From contig JAJTTP010000018.1 in NCBI GenBank assembly GCA_023313575.1, forward strand, positions 124,001-188,000: a DNA stretch of 64,000 nt, given 5' to 3'. The number at the start of each line of letters is the position of its first letter. The stretch's first letter is position 1. Below are positions 48,915-60,211 of the stretch, in pieces. The notes beneath the pieces were generated by a model, which was given only the letters and a program-made list of their open reading frames with translations, did no database searches and had not been told where the DNA came from. This stretch comes from Eutypella sp. D-1 (lineage: Eukaryota; Ascomycota; Sordariomycetes; Xylariales; Diatrypaceae). The position numbers and the translations under genes were made by a program.

Positions 48915-50530
48915 ATGGCATTGTCATCGACTTTGTTCAAGGATGATCTCGGCAACTCAGTTGTGCCGACTGTCATCGACGGACGTCAAATTGTCCTTCC
49001 CTCTTCGGCCAGCTTCCCAGTGATCAATGCGAAATCACAGTCGATCGTGCACTATGCGCAGACGGCTAGCGTCGAAACTACAACGCGCGCCATCGAGTCT
49101 GCGGGGAAAGCTTTTAAAGTGTTAAAAGGCATATCCGTTATCGAACGCCGCCGACTTCTACTTCGGGCCGCGGAGATCTTCCGCAACAGGATTGACGAGG
49201 CGATCTCTCGAGATATGGCTGAGACGGCATCCATTGAGGCTTGGTCAGCTCCGTTTACGAAGACGATGCCAGACGCCATCGAAGAAATTGCTACAACTCT
49301 CTCTACTGTTTTTAAGGGGGAGATACACAATTCGTATTCGGGAAAGACTTCCTTGGTCTATAAAGAGCCAGTCGGCCCGGTGCTGGTAATCCCACCGTAA
49401 GTTAAAAGACTCTATTGCCCAAAAAGTATGAAATGTCGATTAACAGATGATCACAGGTAGAATGCGGCCACTACATTGGTGACAATAGCCGTCACGTCTG
49501 CTCTTGCAGCAGGTTGCAGCGTTGTGTTGAAGGGGTCCGAGTTATCCCCGTGGTCCCATCACTTTGTAGCGGAAGTCTTCCATGAAGCCGGATTTCCTCC
49601 AGGAGCCCTCAACTTCATCGTGGCAGATAGACCCGCCGCGGCTCTGATCACCGAGACACTCATCGCCCACCCACTGATACGCCGTATCGAATTCATCGGT
49701 AGCGCGCCCGTTGGAAAGCTAGTCGGTCAAGTCGCCGCCAAGCATCTGAAACCGATTGTGATGGAGTTGGGAGACCAGAGTCCAGCCATCATCCTCGAGG
49801 ACGCAAACCTACACTCTGCTGCATTCTTATGTGCTCTCGGAGTGACTGCACACCACGGCCAGGTCTGCTTCGGCACCGAACGCATCATTGTGCACAAGTC
49901 AGTTAAGGATGAATTCGTGAAACTGCTCCGGGAAGCGATGAAGAACACCCCCTTCACCCAGCACACAGCTGCTACGAATGCGCTCGCTGAGAAGACCAAG
50001 CGCATCATAGACGAGGCTGTTGCCGCGGGGGCCGAGTTCCTTATCGGAGATGGCGAAATGGCGGGCCCCGCAACTGTCAACTCTTCTATCCTCATCGACG
50101 TTAGCCCAGAAACGACCATGTACAACCACGAGGTGTTTGGGCCCATTGCGACGTTGACCGTCGTTGATAGCGACGAAGCGGCCGTGGCAGAGGCCAATTC
50201 TCGAGCAGGTGGCCTGTCTGCATCGATATTCACTGGAAATTTTGAGCGTGGCCTACGGCTAGCTAGAGAACTTGAGTTTGGTTCGGTGTCTATAAACGAT
50301 ATGACAATTGCTGCAAAGAGTAAGTCTTTGGTTATGGCAACCTAGCCCCCTTTGCCCGAGCATTCCGAGGAGGCTGTTTGGCTAACGTACATGCTTTCAC
50401 AGTACCCGGCCCGGTAACGAGCTACAAAGGTAGCGGTTGGGGCAGTTCCTCTGGGAAGTATGGCATTGAGAAGTCTGTTTTTAACAAGTCAGTTACGCTT
50501 AAGCCGACTCAAGATGCCGGAGCACACTAG
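48915..50530 (+). CDS. Aldehyde dehydrogenase (aromatic-aldehyde type), possibly a pseudogene
   Basis: This is an NAD(P)-dependent aldehyde dehydrogenase related to vanillin/salicylaldehyde dehydrogenases. The exons read are 48915-49396, 49457-50315 and 50402-50530. The nucleophile Cys (HHGQVCFGTERI) and the Glu of the ELG motif are present, and the C-terminus is SYKGSGWGSSSGKYGIEKSV. Two oddities stand out. First, using the standard donor GTAAGT at 49397 and the acceptor at 49456, the Trp of the conserved P-W-N motif is a TAG stop (49458-49460). The only in-frame bypass I see uses a weaker donor at 49386 with acceptor 49460 and deletes V-I-P-P-W. Second, the usual ELGGK reads ELGDQ. The gene is therefore either recently broken or spliced unusually. 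An imperfect direct-repeat array lies just upstream. Confidence 0.75.
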
Positions 50531-51799
50531 CCTAGCTGGTGACCGTCCCTCTCACTAGGAAAAGAGGAAAAGGGGTTCGAATCCGTCAGTGACTAAAGCT
50601 GCCTGGCAAGGCCATCGGACCTGCTTTTCGGAGCGGCACCTCCGGCAAGCTCCGGCCGCTTCTGGCCGATCACCTCCGATGGTCCCACTTATACGAGTGG
50701 GAGCTGCCACCGGCCACTACAAGCTGATAGCAGCTACTAGCGGCACTTGTGAAATCGACCACTCGGCGGGACGATCCATCCCCGCACTGCCAAAACTCCG
50801 TACATTTCCTATGCCAACTGCAAGATGTTGGTACCCTGTCAGTTACTCCAAATTGCTTGTACCTCCCTACTACCACAATATGATTCTGGACGTATGTATA
50901 TAGTAAGCTTCTTCAGCTGTCGTACTTTGACGTTGAATACTGTGCGTAACAATTGGGGAAGATTCCGAATCGCCCAATAAAGATTCCTAGGGTCTTGGTG
51001 CTGTGGCTTGGTTGCTTATCAGTCTGAGCTCAGTGTCGGTCGCTATAACGGTTTAAGCACAACTACGAAGGTTAGATGTAATAGTTGCCCGGGTTATGGT
51101 GTCGTGTCTTTTATAGGGCTACTACCGTTGAATCCAGTATACTGGAGGGAGAGTGTAAGACGGTGTAACCGGTTTTCCAACGAACCCACCCTGGCAGCAC
51201 AGTAGGCCGCTATCTAGGCAGGGGTATGTACGATAGCGCGTGGCGCCAACGGCCGGTGCCGTTATTACAATGCGAAGTGCCAGAACAATGGGCTACTTAG
51301 GTTACAACAGCGAAAAGACACACACCGCGTTGCCTGATTGGCAGACGGCACCTTCGGGCTCCTTCCTAATTCACTACGAGGCACGACCACAGCGCACCCT
51401 CATTTTCCAGCTTCGACTTACATAGGTAGTTACATACCTACTTCGTACTTTTAACACATATTAGCCGGCCGCACGCACGGCCATTCGAACACGCCCCCCG
51501 GGTTGCAGTTCGACGGGTGCTGCAGCGTGCGCGTGCGCGTGCCCGAGTGGCTTGAAGCTGCGGCATTCTTTTATGATTGCAACGTGCTTTTTTTTTTGCT
51601 TGCTTGCTTGCTTGCTTCCTATATACCCATACATACATTACCCCTTGAGATCTATCGGTTGTCGGTGTAAGGCTGGAGGAGGGGGGGAACAGAGAGGAAT
51701 ATGTCTAGGGGCTGTCCCCCCGCACCGAATGAACTTTGGGTTGTTCTTGTATGTCTCAGACATACATGCGTATTGTCACCATTTGGTGTAGGATCAACA

Positions 51800-51839
<40 letters not shown>

Positions 51840-51990
51840 CGTAAAACACTGTAACGGGGTATTCTCCTTCGTGCGCGCATCCACCTGTGCACGACTGTAA
51901 CTTCGTGTGTTGTGTTGCGTGAGTGTGGGAGACAGAGACAGAGAGAGAGAGAACGTGTATGCCGTGTATGTGTACTAGAGCGACAACAGG
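50531..51990. other. Intergenic
   Basis: No gene is seen. A tRNA B-box-like word (GGTTCGAATCC) at about 50576 has no tRNA fold around it. A CA-repeat (51797-51840) and GA-rich runs precede the next gene. Confidence 0.45.
51797..51840 (+). repeat. (CA)n microsatellite
   Basis: This is a CA/AC dinucleotide run with a few interruptions, about 150 bases upstream of the start codon of the next gene, followed by a GA run at 51935-51952. Confidence 0.9.
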
Positions 51991-53112
51991 ATGGGCGTGT
52001 ACCTCTGTCACGGCTTCCGCTGGCACCGTGACGCGATCCGCTTTTTTGTCATCATCGAAGACATCGACGATGCCGCGCCCTCTTGGGTGGTAGCCCCGCA
52101 GAGCTCCACCGCCTTGGTCACCCATTTCTACGACATCTTCGACTTCCTTCCCTATCGGGATGGTCGTAGCGGACCCCCACCACTCCCACAACAGGGTCCT
52201 CCCGGCGCACAAGATCGCCAGGACGAGCCCGCAAAGGCTGGGGAGCACCACCCCCACACGCCCGCGGCGCCCCACGAGCGCGGCAAGTCGCCGAGCAGAG
52301 AGTCGGAGGCAGCACAGGATCCTCCGATCCCTCCGCAGCCGCCACCGGGCTCCCCATCCGAGGAGGAGCTGAGCGCCGCACGTTACTGGTCAGCGGTGGC
52401 GTTATTGGAGGAGTTCGACCCGACGAACCTGTCCGTGGCCAGCGGACCGTGGGCGTACGTGGCGGACCACGTGGTCCGCGTCGACACGTCCGTCTCCATC
52501 GTGGAGGAGATGCTGCGCTACGAGGCCCTCGAGAAGTCGAGGTCCTCGCGGGCCATGAGTGGGCCATCGGACGAGACGGGACAGAAACTCGACACGGCGG
52601 GCAAGGAAGCCGCCGCCGCCGGCTGGCTCGAGAGGCTGCGCGACAAGCTGCAGACCAACGAGCGTATCAGGTGGTACGTCGTCGTCTGCGACGACGAAGA
52701 CCGCGCCGTCGATCCCCCGCCGGCGCATCTGACGGAGGACGAGGAGAGGACCATCGGATACACGAGCGAGGACCACGAGCCCCCTCTCGCCACCGCGGAA
52801 GATGCGGTAGAGGGTCATGATGATGATGATGATGGCGGGCGCAAGGCCGGGGGGTTCCGCTTCCCGGAGCTCCTCCACCACCACCACCAGAAGCCGCCAG
52901 CCGGGAAGCCAAAGAAAGACTGGAACGTGGTGCTGAAGCAGGCACCCGCTTTCTTAAAGCAGGCGCCCTTAGCGGACGAACCCCCTCCGGAAAGCCCCCT
53001 TGAGGTCACGCCCGAGTCGACCGCCCCAGTGGACACTACTAGCGCGCGGAAGAGAGAGGCGCGGAAGAGTGGCCTGAGAAGATTATTCTCTAGGCGCTTT
53101 CGCGACAGTTGA
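51991..53112 (+). CDS. Intronless orphan protein with conserved N-terminus, 373 aa
   Basis: This is a single open frame of 373 codons with strong GC third-position bias. The N-terminus MGVYLCHGFRWHRDAIRFFV continues into a DIDDAAPSWVVAP-like segment and FYDIFDFLP. It looks like a compact conserved domain and is the start of a fungal hypothetical family I have seen but cannot name functionally. A second ordered stretch, WAYVADHVVRVDTSVSIVEEM to IRWYVVVCDDEDR, follows a Pro-rich linker. The last 100 residues are disordered, with an Asp run, a His run and a very basic end (RKREARKSGLRRLFSRRF). No signal peptide or membrane segment is seen. Function is unknown. Confidence 0.8.
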   Translation: MGVYLCHGFRWHRDAIRFFVIIEDIDDAAPSWVVAPQSSTALVTHFYDIFDFLPYRDGRSGPPPLPQQGPPGAQDRQDEPAKAGEHHPHTPAAPHERGKSPSRESEAAQDPPIPPQPPPGSPSEEELSAARYWSAVALLEEFDPTNLSVASGPWAYVADHVVRVDTSVSIVEEMLRYEALEKSRSSRAMSGPSDETGQKLDTAGKEAAAAGWLERLRDKLQTNERIRWYVVVCDDEDRAVDPPPAHLTEDEERTIGYTSEDHEPPLATAEDAVEGHDDDDDGGRKAGGFRFPELLHHHHQKPPAGKPKKDWNVVLKQAPAFLKQAPLADEPPPESPLEVTPESTAPVDTTSARKREARKSGLRRLFSRRFRDS

Positions 53113-54267
53113 GGGATGAGACATTGCTTCGTGCTAGGACAGCAGCACCGTGCACACCCCCCCCCCCCCTTGGCAGCGAATGCCCTTCCTGATTGGTGGC
53201 ACGCTTCGTCTTGAACTTAGATAGGTTATGGACAAAACGGTAATGGATGAGCATGTAACCGCCATGGAAATCATGTCTATGTGAAGGCGGACCAACCTTG
53301 CGCCAAGAGAGTTAGATGAGCCTCACGTCTTTTCAGCATGGAGGTTAGCCGACAAACGGCTCGAGGGCTAACTACAAAATACGTACGTACTACATACACA
53401 TTAATTTAATCAACGCCATAGTAGGTTCTGGGGTATCCCATGTGGCCAGACCTTCCTATTCATCGGGCACCAAAGGTGAACGAACGATTGCATATCTTAC
53501 TGTGAGCCGGTCCGTAGGTGATTACTCATTCCTCGTCGCCCGTCTCCCGGGCAGGTGCCTCGGGGACCGGCCGGGCTTCTGCCGCTTCCAGCAGACGACC
53601 CTCCCGACTCTCTGCCCCTCCCTTTGACGGGTTGCTCTTGCCGGGTTCGACAGCCATCCAGGTATGCCAAGAGTGAACAGCTAGCAACTGTTGTGGTAGG
53701 TGAGAGACGAGACAAAGAAATAGAAGCCCGGAGCTGTGAAGGTAGGTATCTACCTGGTGAGACGAGGAATGACCTTGAGAACAAATCTAACTTGGTGCGA
53801 CTCGTCTGCAGATTCCTTTGATCCAGAACTAAGCAGGGTCGCACAGCAGGCCGGACTCGATGTAATGTCTCAGTTATGCTGGTATCTGTTTCACCTACGA
53901 ATATATGGGCTGTCCACTGGACAAGATTATCGCCTGTGGATCAAAGAGAAAAAGATGCAAATATCAAATAAGACCAGAACACATGCCATATACGCAGGAA
54001 CTGAATGAATTCATGCAGTCGTAGTTTCATTTCTCGTGAATCATACTTCGTGAATCTAATTGCCTGGCAATATCTATGGGGTATCAAGGCATGCTGAAAT
54101 GAAATGCAAAGCATCGCGACCGACCCATGCGTGCTCAGGATTCCACCCACCACTAGTGCGTTATCCGGGGACGTAATGCATCGCGAAATCGAAGGATCTA
54201 CTTGTGGGCTCGTGCGGGGGAACAAGTCTCCGTCATGTTGATGGCTGGGGCTTGTAGAAGGTCGTTG
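53113..54267. other. Intergenic
   Basis: No gene is seen. A C run lies at 53157-53169 and a few short open frames on the two strands overlap without recognisable domains. Confidence 0.45.
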
Positions 54268-55379
54268 TCACCGGCCCAGACGATCTCGTCTTCGTCTTGC
54301 ATCTAGTAGCCTTTGCGATGGTCTATTATGGTCAGCCACCCTTCAAATAAAGAAAGGTTCAAAGCTGGGCATATATATTCACCTTTGAGGACTGGGTAGA
54401 CCATCTCGAAGGCCTGATAGACCTCCTCTCGGGACTTCGCGCCGGTCAAGACGACTTTGCCTGCTGTTTGTTAGCCTCCAAGAATATATTCTTGGAGAAG
54501 CGCACAAACCACTGGTAAATATCATCAAGGTAATCCGGGGCTGGACCATCTTGTAGATCAAGCCAGGGAAGAGCTCTGTATACAATTAGTATGACATGTC
54601 CTGCTACGGTTTCTGGGGTGACCATGCAACCTACCCGGCTCATAGGAGCTGAAGGCGTGGTGGACAGCCTGCATCTGCGAAATGTGGATCGGAAATCCGA
54701 CATCGACAGAGGCAACGACGTTGTGGATACTGAAGTTGCAGAACCTCGCATTATACCCAAGCTTCTGGAGGACGCGGGCATACTTTCGAGCTGCCAGCCT
54801 GGCATCGGGCTCGCATTTGACACCAGTGACGATCATTTTGCCCGAGGCAAAGATGAGAGCAGTGGACTTGGGTTCTCTGATGCGCATGATGGCGGCAGCG
54901 AAACGCTTGGGGTTATACTCGGCGTTGCGGGCATGCAGTGCAATCGTCTTCAAGTCAAGTCGACAGTCCACGTTGACGGAAGCCACGATATTCTGCAGGC
55001 CGGGAACGGGAATGCCGGTCGCGGCAGTCGCCCCCGTGTTGTTGCTAGTAGAAGCGCTGCTACCCGTACCAGTCGCAGTTTCGGAAGTTGGCTGGACGGC
55101 ACCGTCATGGGCGTCGGTTTCCAGATTCTCCTTCTTAATGGGAGGAGAGGGGGGCAAAGTCAACTGCGGCTGCTCAACAGATGGCAGGGTTAACTGAGGC
55201 TGCGCGACTCGGGGCGGCAGAGTCAGCTTTTGCTTCTGCTGGTGCGCAGGAGGCGACACAGGAAGCTGCGACTGAGGAGCAGAAGGCGACGCAAATTGTG
55301 CACTTCCACCTGGGAGCGTAGCAATGAGGTCCTTGGCCTCGACGGCGTTGGATGGGTGGTAAGTAAGGTAACCGCTCAT
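54268..55379 (-). CDS. TATA-binding protein, divergent (possible paralog)
   Basis: TBP binds TATA elements and nucleates transcription pre-initiation complexes. Four exons (55379-54635, 54575-54510, 54460-54383, 54302-54268) give 307 aa. Residues 1-126 are low complexity, with repeated QPQLTLP units. The first core repeat is near-canonical ([20 protein letters not shown], then [16 protein letters not shown]). The second is unusual. Where fungal TBPs normally read FPIRLEGLA, this protein reads [20 protein letters not shown], then [20 protein letters not shown] and a basic end [12 protein letters not shown]. TBPs are among the most conserved proteins known, so these changes suggest a paralog and not the main TBP, but the rest of the genome is not visible here. 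Confidence 0.88.
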
Positions 55380-58079
55380 CGTGACGTCCTGAGCCAGTGG
55401 CTGTATCTGCTAGGGATAGGTGAGTTAAAGGGAGTTGCGAGGGATGAACTGGTATATCCACACTTAAGTAGTAATTACTTAGGTAGGCTTGAAGTGACGA
55501 GGCGAAAGTGAATGTGACGCCGTGTCAGAAAGTAAGTGGAGTAAAGGTAGATGAGTAGTAAGTACTTAAGTAGAGTGGCAAGTGAATGTGGTACCTGAAG
55601 TGAAAGAGTGTTCGAATGAGTGGAAGGTGAATGGTAGGATAGAAGATATTAACTTCTCTCGTGTAAATAACCACGTTATGATTCTATTACCCACTCCTCT
55701 TCTTCGAGGAATCACACTCCCACCTGATGCTCAACTTACTGAAGATATCAACAATGGAGATTATGGGTAAATGCGCCCATGTGTGAGATGTGTGAGTAGT
55801 ATGTGTGTGAGTGTGTGTGAATGAGATTGGGAAAAGACCAAAAGAGTGATATGCCAAATTCGCCTCTCCTCGCCACGCCTGACCTCGAAGACTGTAACCA
55901 AGAACCAAGAAGAAAGAGGGACGATCACCGACGGTGTTCCTGACGATGATTATAGGTGTTGAGGATGAAGAAGGGAAGGTTGGGGTAGAGATGTAAAGAA
56001 CGCTAGATTGGACATATAAGTAGTAAACATAAAATCAATATCTATTTGTAGGGTAGATATGGTAATATGCGTGCGTAGAGGGGCAATGAAAGCAGGAGCT
56101 ACCTAGGTGGAGGGGCAACGAGCCGGATCGGCAACCCGCACTTTAAATATTATGTACGTACATTACCTAACTGGGAAAATTTACGTCATTAAGCGCAGCT
56201 TCTCGCGCGGCTGACAATGGTAGTAGGTGCGCTAACAAGCGGTTACTCCCATTATAAGCCATTGTAGGGCAATGTAAGCCATTGTACTACTTAGCTGGTA
56301 GAGCTGGCCGGTGTTTGCCAAGTACCCATCTTTCCAAGGTTCCTATTGTTAACCAGTACTTGGGTACCGACCTCCTCATTGTTCTTCGTCCTGGTATTTT
56401 TCGAGGTTGTAAGTCGACACCACGATTATCCGAGCTTAAGGAAAAATGAGTTTGGTCATATGAAGAGATCATGCTACCTATGAGAACCTTAGAAGATAAT
56501 GGGATGGCGAACCAAGGCCTACTGCCAAGGACCCAAAGCAAGGTTGTCATGGCATTATCAGGCAATAAGAAGACCATGCCCATATATCTAATACTTATCC
56601 ATGGCCCGATTAGACCAGGCATGGATTGGTCTATGTCCCTGCTTCAAGCTTTGTCTTTCAATGTAAATATAACATTGTGCAGTTTGGACATTGTGTCATG
56701 ACAACCAGGATGTATATAATAAGGCTAGCGGTAACACTCATGGTAAAAAGATCCGCTCTTTAAATTGACTGGTTATATTTCACACCCTTGAAACTGGGGT
56801 CATAATTTGAAAAGAAAAATATCTGATTATCCATATCCAAGTATGACTTCAAAACTGGGCAACCCGATATGTCTATATCTGATAGCGCGCCAGCTGAGAG
56901 CTGAACCTGACAGGTGGAGATTTAGTGGATCAGGATTGAGCTGGGGTGGAGACTTGCAGGCTGCGGGGCAACAGCAACGGGGACTGCGGGGTTAAGGGAA
57001 GGGCTTCCATAATTGTGGTAGCTTATTACTTACATAAGGTGTAGAGCTCTAGTTAGTTGGTAAGTCCGGTTAGCCGGATACTTTTGTCCAGCATCGCAAT
57101 CCCCTGCAGATCTCCCCAACATAGGTACATATCCCTAACCCCCTGTATTCTCGAAGTTTCCAAGCTGCACAGAAGTTGCAGGTTTGGCTATGGAACCGCG
57201 TTGATCTGACAAATCACAACAGACGATAATGATAAGTAGTGAGTAGCCATACATAGATCCAGGCAGTCATCCGTGAATTAAATGTCGCTGTTGCTGTCGC
57301 ATTTTACTTATGTATACAGCTAACCCAGCACCAGCTTCGGACTACTTGTCGGCCAATATAGATACCGATCTAGCCGGTGCATGTGTTTTTGGTTGATCGT
57401 TCTTTCTCTTTCTTTCATTTCATTAGCGTGCTTCATTTCGTACCATGTAATAACAGCAATTACAACTCAGACTGGGCTGCGACTTGCGACTTCCAGGTTG
57501 CGACTTCCAAGTTGCGACTTCCAAGTTGTGACTTCCTTAATCTATAACTCGGTTTGCAGTTTACGTCAGAGTTCAGAGTATTAAAGGGTCTAGTCTTTAC
57601 ATCTAGTCCTTCCTTTATGTTCTTCTGTCTCTTACAATTACAAAAACAAAAACTAGTCTGACTGTATTACGCCAGCGTTACTCGAAGCATCTTGGAACCT
57701 CTCCAACCACGTTAAAACTAGTCTTCTTCCATTCATTTTGTGTCGCATACTCTTCCTATTGCACCAGAGAAGAGAAGCAAGAGACGAGAGAGGGGAGGCC
57801 ACTTGTCGCCCCCCTATATAGCGCGACCACATAACACAGCCACCTAAGACAAACACACACCTACAAAGGAATCATAAATATTTGTAGCACCATCTGTCTG
57901 GAAGTGGCAAGCAGATCACATCGTCTTCCTTGTTGCCTTCTCCTCTATCGTCTAATCTAACTTGCCTCTATTGTATATGTTCGCTTGCCTCTTCCAGTCT
58001 TGCAAGGCTACCAACGCCGCTATTATTCACCTCAACATTACTATAACGATCACCATCACTACAATTCCTCGTCGGAACC
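55380..58079. other. Intergenic
   Basis: No gene is seen in 2.7 kb. It contains a TG-rich run at 55790-55822, a TACCTAGGT word at 56100 and a 14-nt tandem repeat at 57479-57535. The pyrimidine-rich 57860-58079 segment is the likely promoter and leader of the next gene. Confidence 0.45.
57479..57535 (+). repeat. 14-nt tandem repeat
   Basis: The unit GTTGCGACTTCCAA (with a GTTGTGACTTCC variant) is repeated about three to four times in direct order, about 550-600 bases upstream of the CHIP-like gene. Confidence 0.8.
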
Positions 58080-59072
58080 ATGGCTAGGGATACCGCCAAG
58101 TCTACTTTGCTTAAGGAGGAGGGGAATAGTCACTTCAAGAAGGAGGACTATATAGGCGCAGAGAGCCTCTACTCTAAAGCGTATGTCTTCATGCATCCAG
58201 TTTAGGCTCCGTTTGACCCCAAGTCTGAACCTGTCTTTCTCTACTCCCTTGTTGCCTCGGGCTAATGCTATGCCACCGACATATAGCATTATCGCCGATG
58301 ACAGGAACCCAGCCCTGTACACGAACCGTGCCATGGCCCGCCTGAAGCTCGAGTTGTGGGAATCCGCCATCGCCGACTGTAACGAGTGCCTGAAGCTGTC
58401 CGCCGATAGGAATATGAAGGCCCACTATATTCTGTCACAAGCTCAGGAGAAATTGGGAGACTACGAAGCTGCAGTGCAGAGTGCCCTTACTGCCCACAAG
58501 CTCTGCGTCGAGACGAACGACAGGTCGTTGACCAACATCACCACCCAGATCTTGACATGCAAACAGAAACGTTGGGAGGAGAGGGAGAAGAGGCGCGTAC
58601 GTGAGGGCCAGGAACTCGAGAAGGAGACCCTGACCCTTATGCAGCGTGAAAGGGATGAGATGATCCGGTCCTGCGAGTCTGACATTGACCGGAAAATAGT
58701 CCAGGAGGACTGGGATCATAAGATGGAGGTGCTCAGATCCACGTTCGAGAAATCCAGGTCGGAGACGGAGAAGAAACGGGAAGTACCTGACTGGGCCATC
58801 GATGACATTAGCTTCTGTGTCATGGTCGATCCGGTAATTGTAAGCGCTCTTGTCATCTTTCTAACCTCGCATGCGCAGCTAGCTAACATGAAACTCAGAC
58901 TAAGACTGGAAAATCGTATGAGAGGGCTTCCCTCATGGAGCATCTTCGAAGGCATCCATCGGACCCACTAACCAGGGAACCTTTGCATATCGACGACCTT
59001 CGATCAAACCTTGACCTGAGGCACGCGTGCGAGGAGTTCCTTGATAAGAATGGTTGGGCTGCGGACTGGTAG
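58080..59072 (+). CDS. CHIP-like TPR/U-box E3 ubiquitin ligase
   Basis: CHIP/STUB1-type ligases couple Hsp70/Hsp90 clients to ubiquitin in the cytosol. Three exons (58080-58180, 58287-58839, 58899-59072) give 275 aa, close to the family size. Three TPR units span about residues 10-120 (LLKEEGNSHFKKEDYIGAES, PALYTNRAMARLKLELWESA, MKAHYILSQAQEKLGDYEAA). A charged coiled-coil segment lies at 125-200 (KRWEEREKRRVREGQELEKE). The C-terminal U-box begins PDWAIDDISFCVMVDPVI and continues KTGKSYERASLMEHLRRHPS, DPLTREPL and a NGWAADW end. The last exon acceptor at 58898 is in phase, and reading past it would give a frameshifted tail. No sign of damage is seen. Confidence 0.93.
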
Positions 59073-60211
59073 TCCCAACGCCATTGACGTTTCGTCTGGT
59101 ATACACCATCAACCTCAGCCTTGGGCCAAATTTCAGGTCCAACCAAGCCCTTTTGGCCTGTAGTGTGCATGGCGACTAGGTAATGAACCAGGTGACATCT
59201 AGGGTATGCATGCTATGTCTGGATTATGACGACGTCTGCTTGGAATTAATTGATGAAACGGCTGGGGGTTTTTTCTTTTCCTTTTGAAAGCAGGGCACAT
59301 GGCAAGGCGTTCAGGATTTAATGTGCTGGGTAGGGTTCTTTGCACATTTATACCAATAGCTAGCTACTTTGCCTTTGCGTGATATGAAGAAACCGTCCCT
59401 CGATCATATAGAGACTCATTCGCGTGCACAACAACATATGTACCAGATCACAACGCCGACTAACACCGACAAGACGCCGGGATTAGGCGGAGGGGGGCCC
59501 CCACAGTTATTGAGTCAAGGTTCGGGCGTACCGGGGCCCCTCAACTTCAGATGCGCGAAGTCGGCGTGCTGCGAGATGACAGATGCTCATTTGGTCAGAT
59601 TCTTAATAGCTATACAAATGCAAAAAGCCATTGGAGTCATACAACCCCTGTGGCTTGCTTACGGGTACAGTTTCCTATATAACCTCGTGCACTAAATACG
59701 ACACGGGAAAAACCCGAGCCGCGTTCGCTCTAGCCCATCCCGCGCCTTGCCGTCTACATAAGTTATAAACTTGAAAGACAGGGGTACCGCAGTTAGGAGG
59801 AGCGTGACAGGGGTTAAGGAGTCACTCGCTAAGGACTTGGTCCCCCGCTTCAGGCCGGATCCCTTTTGACCTAAGTAAAGGAAAGTCAATTTGATAGGGG
59901 GTTGGACTTACCCACCCTGCCGGCACGTATCCACTTGATGAGCAAGTTACTTGCCCAAGTGAGGGATGGTGGTCGACTATAAATATGACAAGCAAGTGAG
60001 GAGAAACGCAATTACTCCAGACTCTATAGATGTTCCCCAGGGGATTGTTGGTTTTTGTCGAACGTACGTAAAACATAGCTTCCAATCCCGTTCCCAAAGA
60101 CCCGTGCTATCCCAACCCTTCGTCATCTCGGAGAAACAAGAAGGGAGCAAGGAAGGTCAAAAAGAAAAAAAGATCAAAGCAGATCCGGACCACCATCGAT
60201 CCCCGATCACA
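59073..60211. other. Intergenic
   Basis: This is the CHIP-like gene 3' region and the promoter of the PLP enzyme. The frame upstream of the PLP enzyme stays open from 59966, but family similarity begins only after 60212, so that part is taken as leader. No gene is seen. Confidence 0.5.

Noticed and set aside
50530..50595. B-box-like GGTTCGAATCC just downstream of the aldehyde dehydrogenase
   Set aside because: The flanking bases do not form a T-stem and no A box at the right distance is seen.
51652..52275. Minus-strand 207-codon frame overlapping the MGVYLCHGF orphan
   Set aside because: Much of it translates the CA and GA microsatellites (runs of Val/Cys), and the overlapping plus-strand frame has the better protein character.
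59966..60211. N-terminal extension of the PLP lyase
   Set aside because: The in-phase upstream residues are basic and low complexity, unlike the family N-terminus, which fits the ATG at 60212.
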